Part shown: positions 1 through 7,784 of the stretch, in pieces
Numbering within the stretch: the stretch's first letter is position 1
How the letters are laid out: each line of letters opens with the position of its first letter
Source of the DNA: Clostridiales bacterium
GTDB lineage: Bacteria; Bacillota; Clostridia; Saccharofermentanales; Saccharofermentanaceae
DNA length: 34,069 nt
Assembly (NCBI GenBank): GCA_017509245.1
Contig: JAFWQC010000007.1
Span: forward strand, 1-34,069
Reading direction: 5' to 3'
Notes under the pieces: model-generated
What the model was told of the DNA's origin: nothing
Databases searched by the model: none
Seen by the model: the letters and a program-made list of their open reading frames with translations, nothing else
Position numbers and translations under genes: made by a program

Positions 1-143
1 CATCTAAGTGTGAAACCAACCCCGAGATGAGATTTCCCTCTTTTGATAAGGTCACTGGAAGACTACCAGTTGATAGGCCGGGCGTGTAAGTGGTGAGAGC
101 CATTCAGCTTACCGGTACTAATGACCGAAGACTTGACCACACA
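1..143 (+). rRNA. 23S rRNA, 3' end (partial)
   Basis: The window opens inside the last part of a large-subunit rRNA gene. The stretch around 74-120 (GGCCGGGCGTGTAAGTGGTG, then GCATTCAGCTTACCGGTACTAAT-like text) is the conserved 3' end of bacterial 23S rRNA that precedes the closing helix. The exact 3' boundary near 143 is estimated. The 125-bp spacer before the 5S gene has no tRNA. An open frame running through this RNA is a shadow and is not called. Confidence 0.93.
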
Positions 144-268
144 AGGTTATGTAATTTCAAGTCTTTTTTCCAAGATACATTTCTTGAGAGGATTCTTCAC
201 AACAACCGTTACTTCTTCCTTGAAGTTAGTTTTCTTTGCAGTCCTGAGGGTATAAGACTCTCAACCAT

Positions 269-384
<116 letters not shown>

Positions 385-390
385 TTAAAT

Positions 391-466
391 TCCTCGATAG
401 CTCAGTCGGTAGAGCGTTCGGCTGTTAACCGAAATGTCACAGGTTCAAGTCCTGTTCGGGGAGCCA
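391..466 (+). tRNA. tRNA-Asn (GTT)
   Basis: A full cloverleaf can be drawn. The acceptor stem is 391-397 with 456-462, the D stem 400-403 with 412-415, and the anticodon stem 417-421 with 429-433. The loop CTGTTAA gives anticodon GTT (424-426), and the T arm GG-TTCAAGT-CC is at 439-455. The discriminator is G463 and CCA is encoded at 464-466. It lies 6 nt after 5S and is probably co-transcribed with the rRNA operon. Confidence 0.97.
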
Positions 467-497
467 AAGCACCAGTCAAATGGCTGGTGCTTTTTTG
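467..497 (+). terminator. Intrinsic terminator of the rRNA/tRNA operon
   Basis: The stem AGCACCAGTC (468-477) pairs with GGCTGGTGCT (482-491, one G-T pair) around a 4-nt loop and is followed by a T run. It starts directly after the tRNA CCA end, so it closes the ribosomal operon. Confidence 0.93.
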
Positions 498-517
498 TTG
501 CCTGTTTATTGCTGCGC

Positions 518-546
518 TTGCCATCAAGTTTTCTTTCTAATAGAAT
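518..546 (+). promoter_or_regulatory. Sigma-A-type promoter for the 592 gene
   Basis: TTGCCA (518-523), a 17-bp spacer and TAGAAT (541-546) match the housekeeping consensus at 5/6 positions each. The predicted start near 553 gives a leader of about 40 nt that carries the TTTTCGCGC 9-mer (565-573) and the ribosome site AAAGGAGG (578-585). Confidence 0.75.
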
Positions 547-591
547 TACATCGTATAGGAAATATTTTCGCGCTTTCAAAGGAGGCATAAT

Positions 592-1149
592 ATGGGCTTA
601 TTCTCAAATCTGTTCGGTAAAGGCGGCAAAGAGATCGATGATGCGCTTGGCAAGATGAAGGATCTTGCTGAGGATATGGCAAACTATGCCGATGAGGATG
701 AGAGAAGGCTGAGACAGAATAAGCCTGCTCCTGCTGATTCAGAATCATTATCGTACAGCGGTTCTGCAATTTCTTCTTCAGTTTCTGACGCTCCTTCAGG
801 CGATTCATGGGGTCCGGTAATGCCTGCTGAACCTAATCAGTTCAATTCAGGACTATCTTATGATGAGTATTTCACAAACCTCTTTAATGAGGTTTTTGCT
901 TCTTCGTATCAGATCGATTCTGAGCGAGTAAGGAACAGAAAAGCTATGGTATATACCTTCAGCCGGGAAGGTGAAAAGAAGCTCGTGGTTGAGGTCATAT
1001 CAACCAAGACTTCACCTTATAAATTGAGAAAAGACTGCCGCGCACAGGGACTGCCTTATCTCCGTTATTACTATGATCACGACGGCTGGTGGAATACCAA
1101 GTCCTATGTGACGAGACGCACTGCTAAGGCTCTCGGCAAAGGGAAGTAA
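592..1149 (+). CDS. Hypothetical protein, 185 aa
   Basis: I do not recognise this protein. The start is well supported by AAAGGAGG seven bases upstream. It begins MGLFSNLFGKGGKEIDDALGK, an amphipathic segment common in small cytosolic proteins that associate with membranes or partners. Residues 15-42 are charged and helical, and 47-85 are a low-complexity Ser/Pro/Ala-rich linker. Residues 86-185 form a compact basic domain rich in aromatic residues (YLRYYYDHDGWW near 157-168) that looks folded, with alternating strands such as KLVVEVIST. There is no signal peptide and no clear membrane segment. The next gene begins 3 nt after its stop, so the two are probably co-transcribed. The C-terminal domain might be a small nuclease-like or DUF-type fold, but I see no catalytic motif that would justify a function. 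Confidence 0.85.
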   Translation: MGLFSNLFGKGGKEIDDALGKMKDLAEDMANYADEDERRLRQNKPAPADSESLSYSGSAISSSVSDAPSGDSWGPVMPAEPNQFNSGLSYDEYFTNLFNEVFASSYQIDSERVRNRKAMVYTFSREGEKKLVVEVISTKTSPYKLRKDCRAQGLPYLRYYYDHDGWWNTKSYVTRRTAKALGKGK

Positions 1150-1152
1150 TCA

Positions 1153-1929
1153 ATGATAAATCTTTATAAAGATCTGCACGCCGCTTACTGGGGCGGTGCG
1201 TTACTTATATGCATCATTGCGATAGTATTGGTAAGTTTACTGCCCGGATACAGGGAGCCGGTTTTTCTGGTATGCATATGTCTGCTGGTGGTTAATATGC
1301 TGATAATCTCCAGGATAGCCAAAAACAGGTTTGCTGATGAGGTCCTTGGCCTCATGACAAGCTGCCGGATAAATGAATATATTGATAAGCTTGATCTTCG
1401 AATGGGGAAAAAGAAAAGCGCCATTCAGAAGTCTGCATACGGTTATATGAAAGCCATGGGATATTTTCTTCTTGGTGACGCTGAGCACGAATATGAGTGC
1501 ACTAATCTGATAACTGCAAGGTCACATCAAACGGAGCGAATTAAGTATCTGGCTGACTATTACATCAGTACCGGGGATTATGATGAAGCGCGTGAGATTC
1601 TCGGACAGCTGGAAGAGGTTGCCGCAAGGGAAAGATCTGATATATACAGGGAAACGCTCTTTCAGTTTATCCAAATGCAGGATTACAGGATGCGTATAAA
1701 TAATGGCGATTATGAAGGCGCTGAGGAGTTTTATCTGGAAGAGATCGGCAAGAGCAGCAACAACATACTCTTGCATCAGGTAGCTCTCAGATGCGCGCTG
1801 GGCAACCTTCTTGTCCTTAAGGGCGAGAATGAACGCGCCGCTCAATATCTCGAGTTTGCTTCCCAAAAAGGAGGGGATACAAAATTCAAGAAGCATGCTG
1901 ATGAATTGCTTGCACGGATAAGTGCATGA
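1153..1929 (+). CDS. Membrane-anchored TPR-like protein, 258 aa
   Basis: The function is unknown. Two hydrophobic helices (about residues 13-31 and 36-55) form an N-terminal membrane hairpin. The rest (about 60-258) is helical and reads like degenerate tetratricopeptide repeats: residue pairs such as YISTGDYDEAREILGQL (about 137-153), NNGDYEGAEEFYLEEIG (about 182-198) and LVLKGENERAAQYLEFA (about 220-236) carry the G-x-Y/x-x-A spacing. TPR domains bind other proteins, so a scaffold role at the inner face of the membrane is a reasonable inference. It starts 3 nt after the 592 gene stop, with GGGAAG just upstream acting as ribosome site, and ends before a strong terminator, making a two-gene operon. 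Confidence 0.85.
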   Translation: MINLYKDLHAAYWGGALLICIIAIVLVSLLPGYREPVFLVCICLLVVNMLIISRIAKNRFADEVLGLMTSCRINEYIDKLDLRMGKKKSAIQKSAYGYMKAMGYFLLGDAEHEYECTNLITARSHQTERIKYLADYYISTGDYDEAREILGQLEEVAARERSDIYRETLFQFIQMQDYRMRINNGDYEGAEEFYLEEIGKSSNNILLHQVALRCALGNLLVLKGENERAAQYLEFASQKGGDTKFKKHADELLARISA

Positions 1930-1954
1930 GCAATAAAGGTTACGGATTTTATAT

Positions 1955-1987
1955 GAGCGGGAACTTTATGAATACCCGCTCTTTTTA
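1955..1987 (+). terminator. Intrinsic terminator of the 592-1929 operon
   Basis: GAGCGGG (1955-1961) pairs with CCCGCTC (1975-1981) across a 13-nt loop and is followed by TTTTT. It lies 26 nt after the stop codon of the TPR-like gene. Confidence 0.88.
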
Positions 1988-2020
1988 TGTGGACATGCGT
2001 GGGGAATACCGCATGAATAA

Positions 2021-2075
2021 GTTAATGTTACGTTAAGGTTAGGCGATTTTCAGGTTAAGGTTGCTTATGTAGAAT
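2021..2075 (+). promoter_or_regulatory. Promoter of the DUF975 gene with phased GTTAAGGTT repeats
   Basis: The promoter is TTTTCA (2047-2052), 17 bp, TAGAAT (2070-2075). Upstream and overlapping it are GTTAATGTT (2021-2029), GTTAAGGTT (2032-2040) and GTTAAGGTT (2054-2062), whose starts are 11 and then 22 bp apart, with a weak match at the skipped 2043 position. Direct repeats on one helix face at 11-bp steps are the usual binding pattern of OmpR/PhoB-type response regulators, two of which are encoded downstream. That one of them binds here is inference. Confidence 0.6.
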
Positions 2076-2146
2076 GATACTCGTAAGGGATGGGAGACAA
2101 ACCTGACGGAAAAAAGTAAAGATACATTTTTAAGGAGAGAAATAAT

Positions 2147-2872
2147 ATGTGGACAAGGAAAAGCGTTAAAGAGAGAGGTAAGAAAGCATTTAACCTCAAT
2201 TACTGGAAGTGCGTACTGGTCGGATTGATCCTGTCGATGATCATCGGTTCTGCAGGATCAAGCTTCAACGGAGGCAGCTACTCGATTCCGACATTTATCG
2301 AAAGAATTCAGGAAGCTGACTCAGGCAGCTCATTCCATACGGAGATCAGATTGTATTTGGCTCTTTTCTTCGTGGTAATGATACTTTCAGTGTTAATTAC
2401 AGCTGTGGTACTGGCATTCAAGTATTTTCTCCTCACACCGTTCGAATACGGATGCAGGAAGTACTTCAGAAAGAACCTTGAAGAACCCGCCAAGCTTAAG
2501 AATCTTGTATATGTATTTGATTCCCATTACAAGAATGTTGTAAAGACAGCCTTCCTGAAAGATCTTTTTATCTGGCTCTGGAGCCTGCTCTTCATTATTC
2601 CGGGTATCATCAAGAGCTATCAGTGGAGACTCGTACCTTATATCATGAGCGAGAACCCCACAATGAACTTCAGGGAAGCATTGGATGAGAGCACAAGACT
2701 CATGCAGGGCAACAAGTGGAAGTCATTCGTACTTGACCTTTCATTCATCGGCTGGGATATCCTTTCGCTCCTCACATGGGGCATCCTCGGAGTCTTCTAT
2801 GTTGAGCCTTACAAGGCATCTACAGACGCAGCACTTTACGAGACATTGAAGTATGGTATTGAAGCTAAATAA
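2147..2872 (+). CDS. DUF975 family integral membrane protein, 241 aa
   Basis: The opening MWTRKSVKERGKKAFNLNYW, followed by a membrane helix, is the hallmark of the DUF975 family, which is widespread in Firmicutes and of unknown biochemical role. Membrane segments are visible near residues 20-38, 73-98, 138-158 (FIWLWSLLFIIPGIIKSYQW) and 190-215. The conserved motif of this family is IIPGIIKSYQWRLVPYIMSENP followed by EALDESTRLMQGNKWKSF, and both parts are present. Length is typical. The ribosome site is AAGGAGAGAAATAAT before the ATG. It has its own promoter with phased repeats that look like response-regulator sites, and two-component genes follow at 2959, so it may be a regulon member that responds to envelope stress. 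Confidence 0.9.
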   Translation: MWTRKSVKERGKKAFNLNYWKCVLVGLILSMIIGSAGSSFNGGSYSIPTFIERIQEADSGSSFHTEIRLYLALFFVVMILSVLITAVVLAFKYFLLTPFEYGCRKYFRKNLEEPAKLKNLVYVFDSHYKNVVKTAFLKDLFIWLWSLLFIIPGIIKSYQWRLVPYIMSENPTMNFREALDESTRLMQGNKWKSFVLDLSFIGWDILSLLTWGILGVFYVEPYKASTDAALYETLKYGIEAK

Positions 2873-2892
2873 CACAGGGAATAAGAATAGGT

Positions 2893-2938
2893 TATAATAT
2901 ACTGGCAGCCGGAGGAGATGGATTCTCCTCCGGTCTGC
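2893..2938 (+). promoter_or_regulatory. Promoter -10 and 5'-terminal hairpin ahead of the 2959 regulator gene
   Basis: A consensus TATAAT lies at 2893-2898; no good -35 is seen. The expected start near 2905 coincides with the base of a strong hairpin: CCGGAGGAGA (2909-2918) pairs with TCTCCTCCGG (2924-2933), extended by GCAG/CTGC at 2905-2908 and 2935-2938. The left arm contains a GGAGGAG sequence like a ribosome site that is buried in the stem. It could protect the mRNA end or act as a weak terminator for the DUF975 gene; there is no T run, so I favour the former. Confidence 0.5.
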
Positions 2939-2958
2939 TTAAGGAACGGGGTATATAA

Positions 2959-3642
2959 ATGAGCTATAAAGTATTAATTGCAGACGACGAGAAAGAGATA
3001 AGGAATCTTTTAAGGCTCTATCTCGAAAATGACGGCTTCAAGGTATCAGAAGTTTCAACAGGCGCAGAGGTTGCCGGCGCAATCGACAGCTTTAAGCCTG
3101 ACATCGTTTTACTGGATGTCATGATGCCAGGTAAGGACGGCATCCATGTTCTCAAGGACATAAGGGAAGTAAGCAATATCCCCGTCATGATCATTTCAGC
3201 ACGCACGGCTGATGCCGAGAGGATCTTAGGCCTTAATGTGGGCGCTGACGATTATATCTGCAAACCGTTTAATCCGCTCGAAGTCGTTGCCAGGGTCAAG
3301 TCAAACCTCAGAAGGTTCTATGCATTGGGCGGCGGTGAGGAGCACGCTGAAAAGATCACCTGCGGGAGCCTCGTTCTTGATACAGAGAAATGCCTTCTAC
3401 TCAAAGACGGCAAGCCTTTGGAGCTTACATCTGTCGAATATAAGATCATGGAGCTGCTCATGAAGCAGCCGGGCAAGGTCTTCACCAAGCAGCAGATCTA
3501 TGAATATGCATGGGGTGACGATTTCTTTGTAGCTGATAACAATATCATGGTTGCCATAAGCAAGCTCCGTACAAAGCTTGATGAGGATCCTTCCAGGTAC
3601 ATCAAGACCCTCAGGGGATTAGGATACAGACTGGAAGCGTAA
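2959..3642 (+). CDS. OmpR/PhoB-family response regulator, 227 aa
   Basis: A receiver domain (residues 1-120) carries the acidic pair D9-D10, the phosphoacceptor D53 in LLDVMMPGKDG, S80 and the invariant lysine K102 in CKPFNP. A winged-helix DNA-binding domain follows (about 130-227), with LTSVEYKIMELLMKQPGKV, the recognition-helix region VMVAISKLRTKLDEDP and the ending IKTLRGLGYRLEA. This is a complete transcription factor that is activated by a partner kinase. The kinase gene follows after 39 nt. The ribosome site is weak-looking (AAGGAACGGGG). The phased TTAAG repeats near 2021-2062 and 6960-6985 are candidate binding sites for this protein or its paralogue at 4991. Confidence 0.96.
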   Translation: MSYKVLIADDEKEIRNLLRLYLENDGFKVSEVSTGAEVAGAIDSFKPDIVLLDVMMPGKDGIHVLKDIREVSNIPVMIISARTADAERILGLNVGADDYICKPFNPLEVVARVKSNLRRFYALGGGEEHAEKITCGSLVLDTEKCLLLKDGKPLELTSVEYKIMELLMKQPGKVFTKQQIYEYAWGDDFFVADNNIMVAISKLRTKLDEDPSRYIKTLRGLGYRLEA

Positions 3643-3681
3643 TATTTTCGAGAATATAAAAGGATTCGGAGGAAAGAATTT

Positions 3682-4893
3682 TTGACCGGCGAGAAACAGA
3701 TCAAGAGCTTTATTCTTTCAAGGTTCTATATGGTCCTTGCTGTGGTAAGCGTGTTCGAGGTCGCATTCGTGCTCCTTACCAATACTTATCTTGTGCCATG
3801 GCTGTTCAGCAACACGCCTGCAGGGCTTTTGCTGTCGATCAAAAGTGTAGATAATCTGTTTATTGTTGTTTTCGTTCTTGTGGCCACGGGTCTGGTAAAC
3901 AAGATCCTTCCTATCTTCAAGGTGTCGCCCGTCGAGGTCAACCAGTTCCTTGTAAAGCTTCTTGCCGACCACGGTATGGCTAACAGCGATGTTAAAGGCG
4001 CAAACACCATAATAGAGGGCCTGAGCAGCGATACAAAAGCGAGTGTAACATTGTTACTTTCTGTTTTATTGATAGCTTTGGTGCTTATTCTGCCCTATAT
4101 CGTGGGCGGTATCATATATTCCGTGTCGATCGCGCGCCGGATCAGGAAACTTGAGCGCGAGAAAGAGGCAGCGCGCCGCAGTGAAGAGAAGCGCCGCTAT
4201 CTCATGATCTCCAACATAGTCCATGATCTGAAGACTCCGATGACGACTGTCTATGGTTATGCAAAGGCTTTGAACGACGGGATAGTACCGGCCGAAAAGC
4301 AGCCCGAATACCATGAGGCCATCATGGCAAAGACTGAAAGGATGAACGAGATCGCGCTCCTTCTTCTGGATTACGTAAAGCTCGACAGTGAAGGATTTAC
4401 GATAAAGAAGGATCTTATGGATATTTGCGAGCTTGTCCGCTCATGCTGTGCGCTCTGCTATACGGATGTTGAGTCGGCAGGCGATGAGATCGATATCAGC
4501 ATACCTGAAAAGCCGTTATTGATAAACGGAGACAGCGTTCAGCTTAAGAGAGTGATCACCAACCTCATAATGAATGCGATAAGGCATAACCCCGAAGGTA
4601 CAAAGATAGGTGTTTACCTTAAATGCGAATCCATGACGACTGCAGATGACATTAGGATCTTCGTGGCTGATTCGGGTCCGGCAATTCCTTCACCTCTCAG
4701 CGAACAGATCTTCGAACCTTTTGTAACAGGTGATGAATCCAGAACCTCAGGTTCCGGAACAGGTCTTGGTCTTGCCATATCAGCGCGTATCTGCGAGATG
4801 CATGACTTTAATCTTAAGCTGGTTCAGAAGCCTGAGATCTTCCGCTATCACCTCGATGATGCATATACGAAGGTGTTTGTAGTTGCCATTTAA
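3682..4893 (+). CDS. Sensor histidine kinase, 403 aa, partner of the 2959 regulator
   Basis: The start is a TTG, chosen because CGGAGGA sits 8 nt upstream and the reading frame has no earlier supported start. Hydrophobic segments lie near residues 14-35, 58-76 and 121-147, leaving little extracellular sequence, so the signal may be sensed in or near the membrane. The phosphorylated histidine is H181 in SNIVHDLKTPMTTVYGYAKAL. The ATP-binding domain has the N box LIMNAIRHNPEG, the G1 box VADSGPAIP and the G2 box GSGTGLGLAI. All catalytic parts look intact. It autophosphorylates and passes phosphate to D53 of the neighbouring regulator. The last 25 residues after the G2 box are slightly long and end IFRYHLDDAYTKVFVVAI, a normal final strand. 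Confidence 0.94.
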   Translation: MTGEKQIKSFILSRFYMVLAVVSVFEVAFVLLTNTYLVPWLFSNTPAGLLLSIKSVDNLFIVVFVLVATGLVNKILPIFKVSPVEVNQFLVKLLADHGMANSDVKGANTIIEGLSSDTKASVTLLLSVLLIALVLILPYIVGGIIYSVSIARRIRKLEREKEAARRSEEKRRYLMISNIVHDLKTPMTTVYGYAKALNDGIVPAEKQPEYHEAIMAKTERMNEIALLLLDYVKLDSEGFTIKKDLMDICELVRSCCALCYTDVESAGDEIDISIPEKPLLINGDSVQLKRVITNLIMNAIRHNPEGTKIGVYLKCESMTTADDIRIFVADSGPAIPSPLSEQIFEPFVTGDESRTSGSGTGLGLAISARICEMHDFNLKLVQKPEIFRYHLDDAYTKVFVVAI

Positions 4894-4894
4894 A

Positions 4895-4924
4895 TTGGCA
4901 TAACCTCTGTATTTGAAGTAAAAT
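4895..4924 (+). promoter_or_regulatory. Promoter for the second two-component operon
   Basis: TTGGCA (4895-4900), an 18-bp spacer and TAAAAT (4919-4924) match the consensus at 5/6 positions each. The -35 lies in a near-palindrome, TGCCATTTAAATTGGCA (4884-4900), which overlaps the stop codon of the preceding kinase gene and could be an operator. The second pair therefore probably has its own transcript. Confidence 0.65.
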
Positions 4925-4990
4925 CATAAAGTAAACGGTTTTCCGGGGAACAGGGACGGAGAATGAATAACCTTTTGGAGACGGGTAGAC

Positions 4991-5692
4991 GTGAAATATG
5001 ATTGCCTCATAATCGATGACGAGAAGGAACTCGCGAATAATACCGCAGAATATTTCAACATGTTCGATGTCAAGACAGCCGTTGTTTTCTCGAGTGCGGA
5101 AGCGGATGCGTTCCTAAGCGGCAACGATCCGTCACTGGTCCTTCTGGACATCAACCTTACTGACGGAAGCGGTTTTGAACTCTGCAAGAAGATCCGCCGG
5201 AAGCTTAATATTCCGATCCTTTTTATCTCCGCGCGCAACTCGGATGACGATAAGATAATAGCGCTCAATATCGGAGGCGACGACTATATCGAAAAGCCTT
5301 ATTCTCTGGGCGTTCTGCTTGCTAAAGTCAAGGTCGTTCTTAAGCGGTACGGAAGTACTGATTCCGATACCCCTAAAAAGCCCGGCTACGATGACGGCTA
5401 TCTCAGGACCGATCCGGTCAATAAGACTGTTTTCGTGAACGGGGAAGAAAAGAAGATAACATCGATCGAGTGGAAGCTCCTGGATTACCTGACCGTGAAC
5501 AGGAACAGACTGGTTACCAAGAATGAGATCTTCGATAATGTCTGGAATGACAGGTTCACGACTGACGGCACGCTTAATGTCCACATAAGGAAGATCAGGG
5601 AAGCGATCGAGAAAGATCCTCAGGATCCCAAATATATCGTCACAGTCTGGAAGGAAGGCTATAAGTTTGTATCCTTAGAGGAGAACGGATGA
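4991..5692 (+). CDS. OmpR-family response regulator, 233 aa
   Basis: The start is GTG at 4991, preceded by TTGGAGACGGG. The receiver domain has D9-D10, phosphoacceptor D53 in LLDINLTDGSG, S80 and K102 in EKPYSLGVLLAKV. A linker around 118-138 leads to a winged helix (about 139-233) with ITSIEWKLLDYLTVNRNRLVTK and VHIRKIREAIEKDPQDPKYIVTVWKEGYKF. It is a paralogue of the regulator at 2959 but clearly divergent. Its stop codon overlaps the ATG of the kinase by 4 nt, which implies translational coupling. It is the regulator encoded nearest the ABC exporter at 7027 and is the most likely controller of that exporter (inference from position). Confidence 0.95.
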   Translation: MKYDCLIIDDEKELANNTAEYFNMFDVKTAVVFSSAEADAFLSGNDPSLVLLDINLTDGSGFELCKKIRRKLNIPILFISARNSDDDKIIALNIGGDDYIEKPYSLGVLLAKVKVVLKRYGSTDSDTPKKPGYDDGYLRTDPVNKTVFVNGEEKKITSIEWKLLDYLTVNRNRLVTKNEIFDNVWNDRFTTDGTLNVHIRKIREAIEKDPQDPKYIVTVWKEGYKFVSLEENG

Positions 5693-6939
5693 AGAAAGCC
5701 CCCTTTGTCTTATTGATAATACTCACATTTGTTGCCGAAGTTCTGGCATGCTTTCTCATGGTTACAGGCATTCAGGACATAAAGACGGATCCTGTTAAGG
5801 TAAATGAGTGCATATATTCAGTAAAAGAAAACTTCGGCGATGCTTCAAAATATAATAAGCAGCTCGATTACGTTGTTATAGATAATGAAGGCAAGATTCT
5901 TTTTAAGACGCGCGACGGCTTGAGCGAATCGGTCAACGAGGCCATAAAGACCAGAGGCCTGATCCTTGATCTTGAGATCGGCGGCGAAGTAGCCGGCAAA
6001 GTCATTTTCGATTACGACCTCGGCACACAGATAGACGGGTTTAAGAAGAATACCATTGTCACGTTCATCGTAATAGGTGTGCTGCAGATGGTGATAATAA
6101 TCGCATGGTATGTCTATATCAAGAGAACCATGATAACACCTTTTGAAAAGCTTTCAGGCTTTGCTGCAAGAGTCGCTGAAGGCAATCTCGACATGCCTTT
6201 GACGATGGATAAAGGGCATGTTTTCGGCGCGTTCACGGAAAGCTTCGACTTAATGAGATCCGAGCTTAAGAAAGCAAGGATCGCTGAGAAAAAAGCGAGC
6301 GATGAGAAGAAGGAAATGGTTGCTAAATTATCACATGACATAAAGACTCCGGTAGCTTCTATCAAGTCAACTTCCGAAGTCGGAATGGCCATTACAAAAG
6401 AGGAACGCACGAAAGAGATGTTCGGAGTTATCAATGCGAAAACAGACCAGATCAAATCGCTTATTGATAACCTCTTCACATCAAGCGTCCAGGACATCAC
6501 CGAGATCGAAGTAAACTCCGGTGCAATGCCGTCCGACGCTATTGTCTCACTCATTAAAAATGCTGATTATCTTAACCGCGCCGGAACGTTCGAGATTCCT
6601 GAATGCACGGTCTATTTCGACAAATTAAGACTTCAGCAGGTTTTTGATAATATCTTCATGAACTCATATAAATATGCTGATACCGCTATGTCCGTTAAAG
6701 CTGATATCTCAGGTGATTATCTCGTGGTCAGAGTTGCGGATGAAGGCCCAGGCGTCAAGGATGAGGAGATCCCGCTCCTTAAGGAAAAGTACAGACGCGG
6801 AAGCAATACAAGTGACAAGGACGGCGCAGGTCTCGGCCTTTATCTCGCTGATTATTTCATGGAAAAGATGAACGGTCAGCTTGGTCTTAAGAACCTGGAC
6901 AAGGGATTTGAAGTATCTGTGTATTTAAGGATCGCATAA
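5689..6939 (+). CDS. Sensor histidine kinase, 416 aa, partner of the 4991 regulator
   Basis: Starts in an ATGA overlap with the regulator, with GAGGAGA upstream. One membrane helix lies at about residues 5-27 and another at about 123-144. Between them is an external sensor segment of roughly 95 residues that includes a PAS/PDC-like strand pattern (YVVIDNEGKILFKTRDG). A HAMP-like linker follows at about 145-198, then H216 in KLSHDIKTPVASIKSTSE. The ATP-binding domain shows the N box NIFMNSYKYADTA, the G1 box VADEGPGVKDEE and GAGLGLYLADYFMEKM. All key residues are present. It differs from the first kinase by having a real external domain, so the two systems probably sense different cues. The substrate of sensing is unknown. 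Confidence 0.94.
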   Translation: MKKAPFVLLIILTFVAEVLACFLMVTGIQDIKTDPVKVNECIYSVKENFGDASKYNKQLDYVVIDNEGKILFKTRDGLSESVNEAIKTRGLILDLEIGGEVAGKVIFDYDLGTQIDGFKKNTIVTFIVIGVLQMVIIIAWYVYIKRTMITPFEKLSGFAARVAEGNLDMPLTMDKGHVFGAFTESFDLMRSELKKARIAEKKASDEKKEMVAKLSHDIKTPVASIKSTSEVGMAITKEERTKEMFGVINAKTDQIKSLIDNLFTSSVQDITEIEVNSGAMPSDAIVSLIKNADYLNRAGTFEIPECTVYFDKLRLQQVFDNIFMNSYKYADTAMSVKADISGDYLVVRVADEGPGVKDEEIPLLKEKYRRGSNTSDKDGAGLGLYLADYFMEKMNGQLGLKNLDKGFEVSVYLRIA

Positions 6940-6959
6940 TATGCCGATTTTAGAAATAT

Positions 6960-7002
6960 TTAAGAATTCCTTAAAGGCAATTAAGGGTTGAAAAAGTATC
7001 CT
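6960..7002 (+). promoter_or_regulatory. Phased TTAAG repeats and likely promoter of the ABC exporter operon
   Basis: TTAAG (6960), TTAAA (6971) and TTAAG (6981) begin 11 and 10 bp apart, so they face the same side of the helix. A modest -10, TATCCT (6997-7002), follows and no good -35 is visible. That is the layout of a promoter that depends on an activator such as an OmpR-family regulator. The core resembles the GTTAAGGTT repeats at 2021-2062. Confidence 0.5.
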
Positions 7003-7026
7003 TATGCCATAAGGAGGTCGGAAAAC

Positions 7027-7782
7027 ATGAAAAGCATTATTGAAACCAGGAAACTTTGCAAGACATTTTCAAACGGAGGCGTGCAGCAGCACGTTCTTAA
7101 GAATATAGATCTGGAGATCTACGAAGGCGATTTTACTGTCATCATGGGTGCTTCGGGTGCAGGCAAGTCCACACTTCTTTATGCATTGTCAGGCATGGAT
7201 AAACCGACATTGGGAAGCATCACTTTTGACGGTACAGACATCACGGGAATGAATACTGACGGACTTGCACTCTTCAGGAGGAGCAACTGCGGATTCGTTT
7301 TTCAGCAGGTATATCTTGTTGATTCCATGAGCGTTCTGGATAACATCATGGCAGCAGGACTTCTTGTCTATAAGGATAAGAAAGTGCTCGCCAAAAAGGC
7401 AGGCGAACTTCTTAAAGCAGTCAATATCGATGAGAGTCTCCGGGGCAAGTTCCCGACACAGATCTCCGGCGGTGAGGCTCAGAGAGTCGGTATCGCAAGG
7501 GCATTGATAAACGACCCAAAACTTGTTTTCGCTGACGAACCTACAGGAGCTTTAAATTCACAGACAGGCAAGGCCGTTCTTGATACACTCACAAGATTCA
7601 ATGAGAAGGGCCAGTCAATCGTAATGGTTACGCACGATATCTCAAGCGCCAGAAGAGGCAACCGCATCCTTTATGTAAAGGACGGTGAGATCGCAGGTGA
7701 ATGCATTCTGGGCAAGTATGTGTCAGGAGACAGGGAACGCCATCAGAAGTTAGCTGACTTCCTCGCAACGATGGGGTGGTAA
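7027..7782 (+). CDS. ABC transporter ATP-binding protein (MacB/LolD/BceA type), 251 aa
   Basis: The ATG at 7027 is chosen over an upstream TTG (6988) because AAGGAGGT lies 8 nt before it. Walker A is GASGAGKST (residues 41-49), the Q loop is VFQQ (91-94), the signature is ISGGEAQRVGIARAL (146-160), Walker B is LVFADEPTGAL (166-176), and the switch histidine is in VTHD near 203. These place it in the small exporter-ATPase group that partners FtsX/MacB-type permeases rather than in importer families. It hydrolyses ATP on the cytoplasmic face to drive the permease encoded 2 nt downstream. Location next to two-component genes suggests drug, peptide or envelope-stress export, as in Bce-like systems; the substrate is not shown by the sequence. 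Confidence 0.94.
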   Translation: MKSIIETRKLCKTFSNGGVQQHVLKNIDLEIYEGDFTVIMGASGAGKSTLLYALSGMDKPTLGSITFDGTDITGMNTDGLALFRRSNCGFVFQQVYLVDSMSVLDNIMAAGLLVYKDKKVLAKKAGELLKAVNIDESLRGKFPTQISGGEAQRVGIARALINDPKLVFADEPTGALNSQTGKAVLDTLTRFNEKGQSIVMVTHDISSARRGNRILYVKDGEIAGECILGKYVSGDRERHQKLADFLATMGW

Positions 7783-7784
7783 TC

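Noticed and set aside
3718..4314. Minus-strand frames inside the first kinase gene
   Set aside because: They lie antisense to a clearly conserved kinase and show no ribosome sites or family features.
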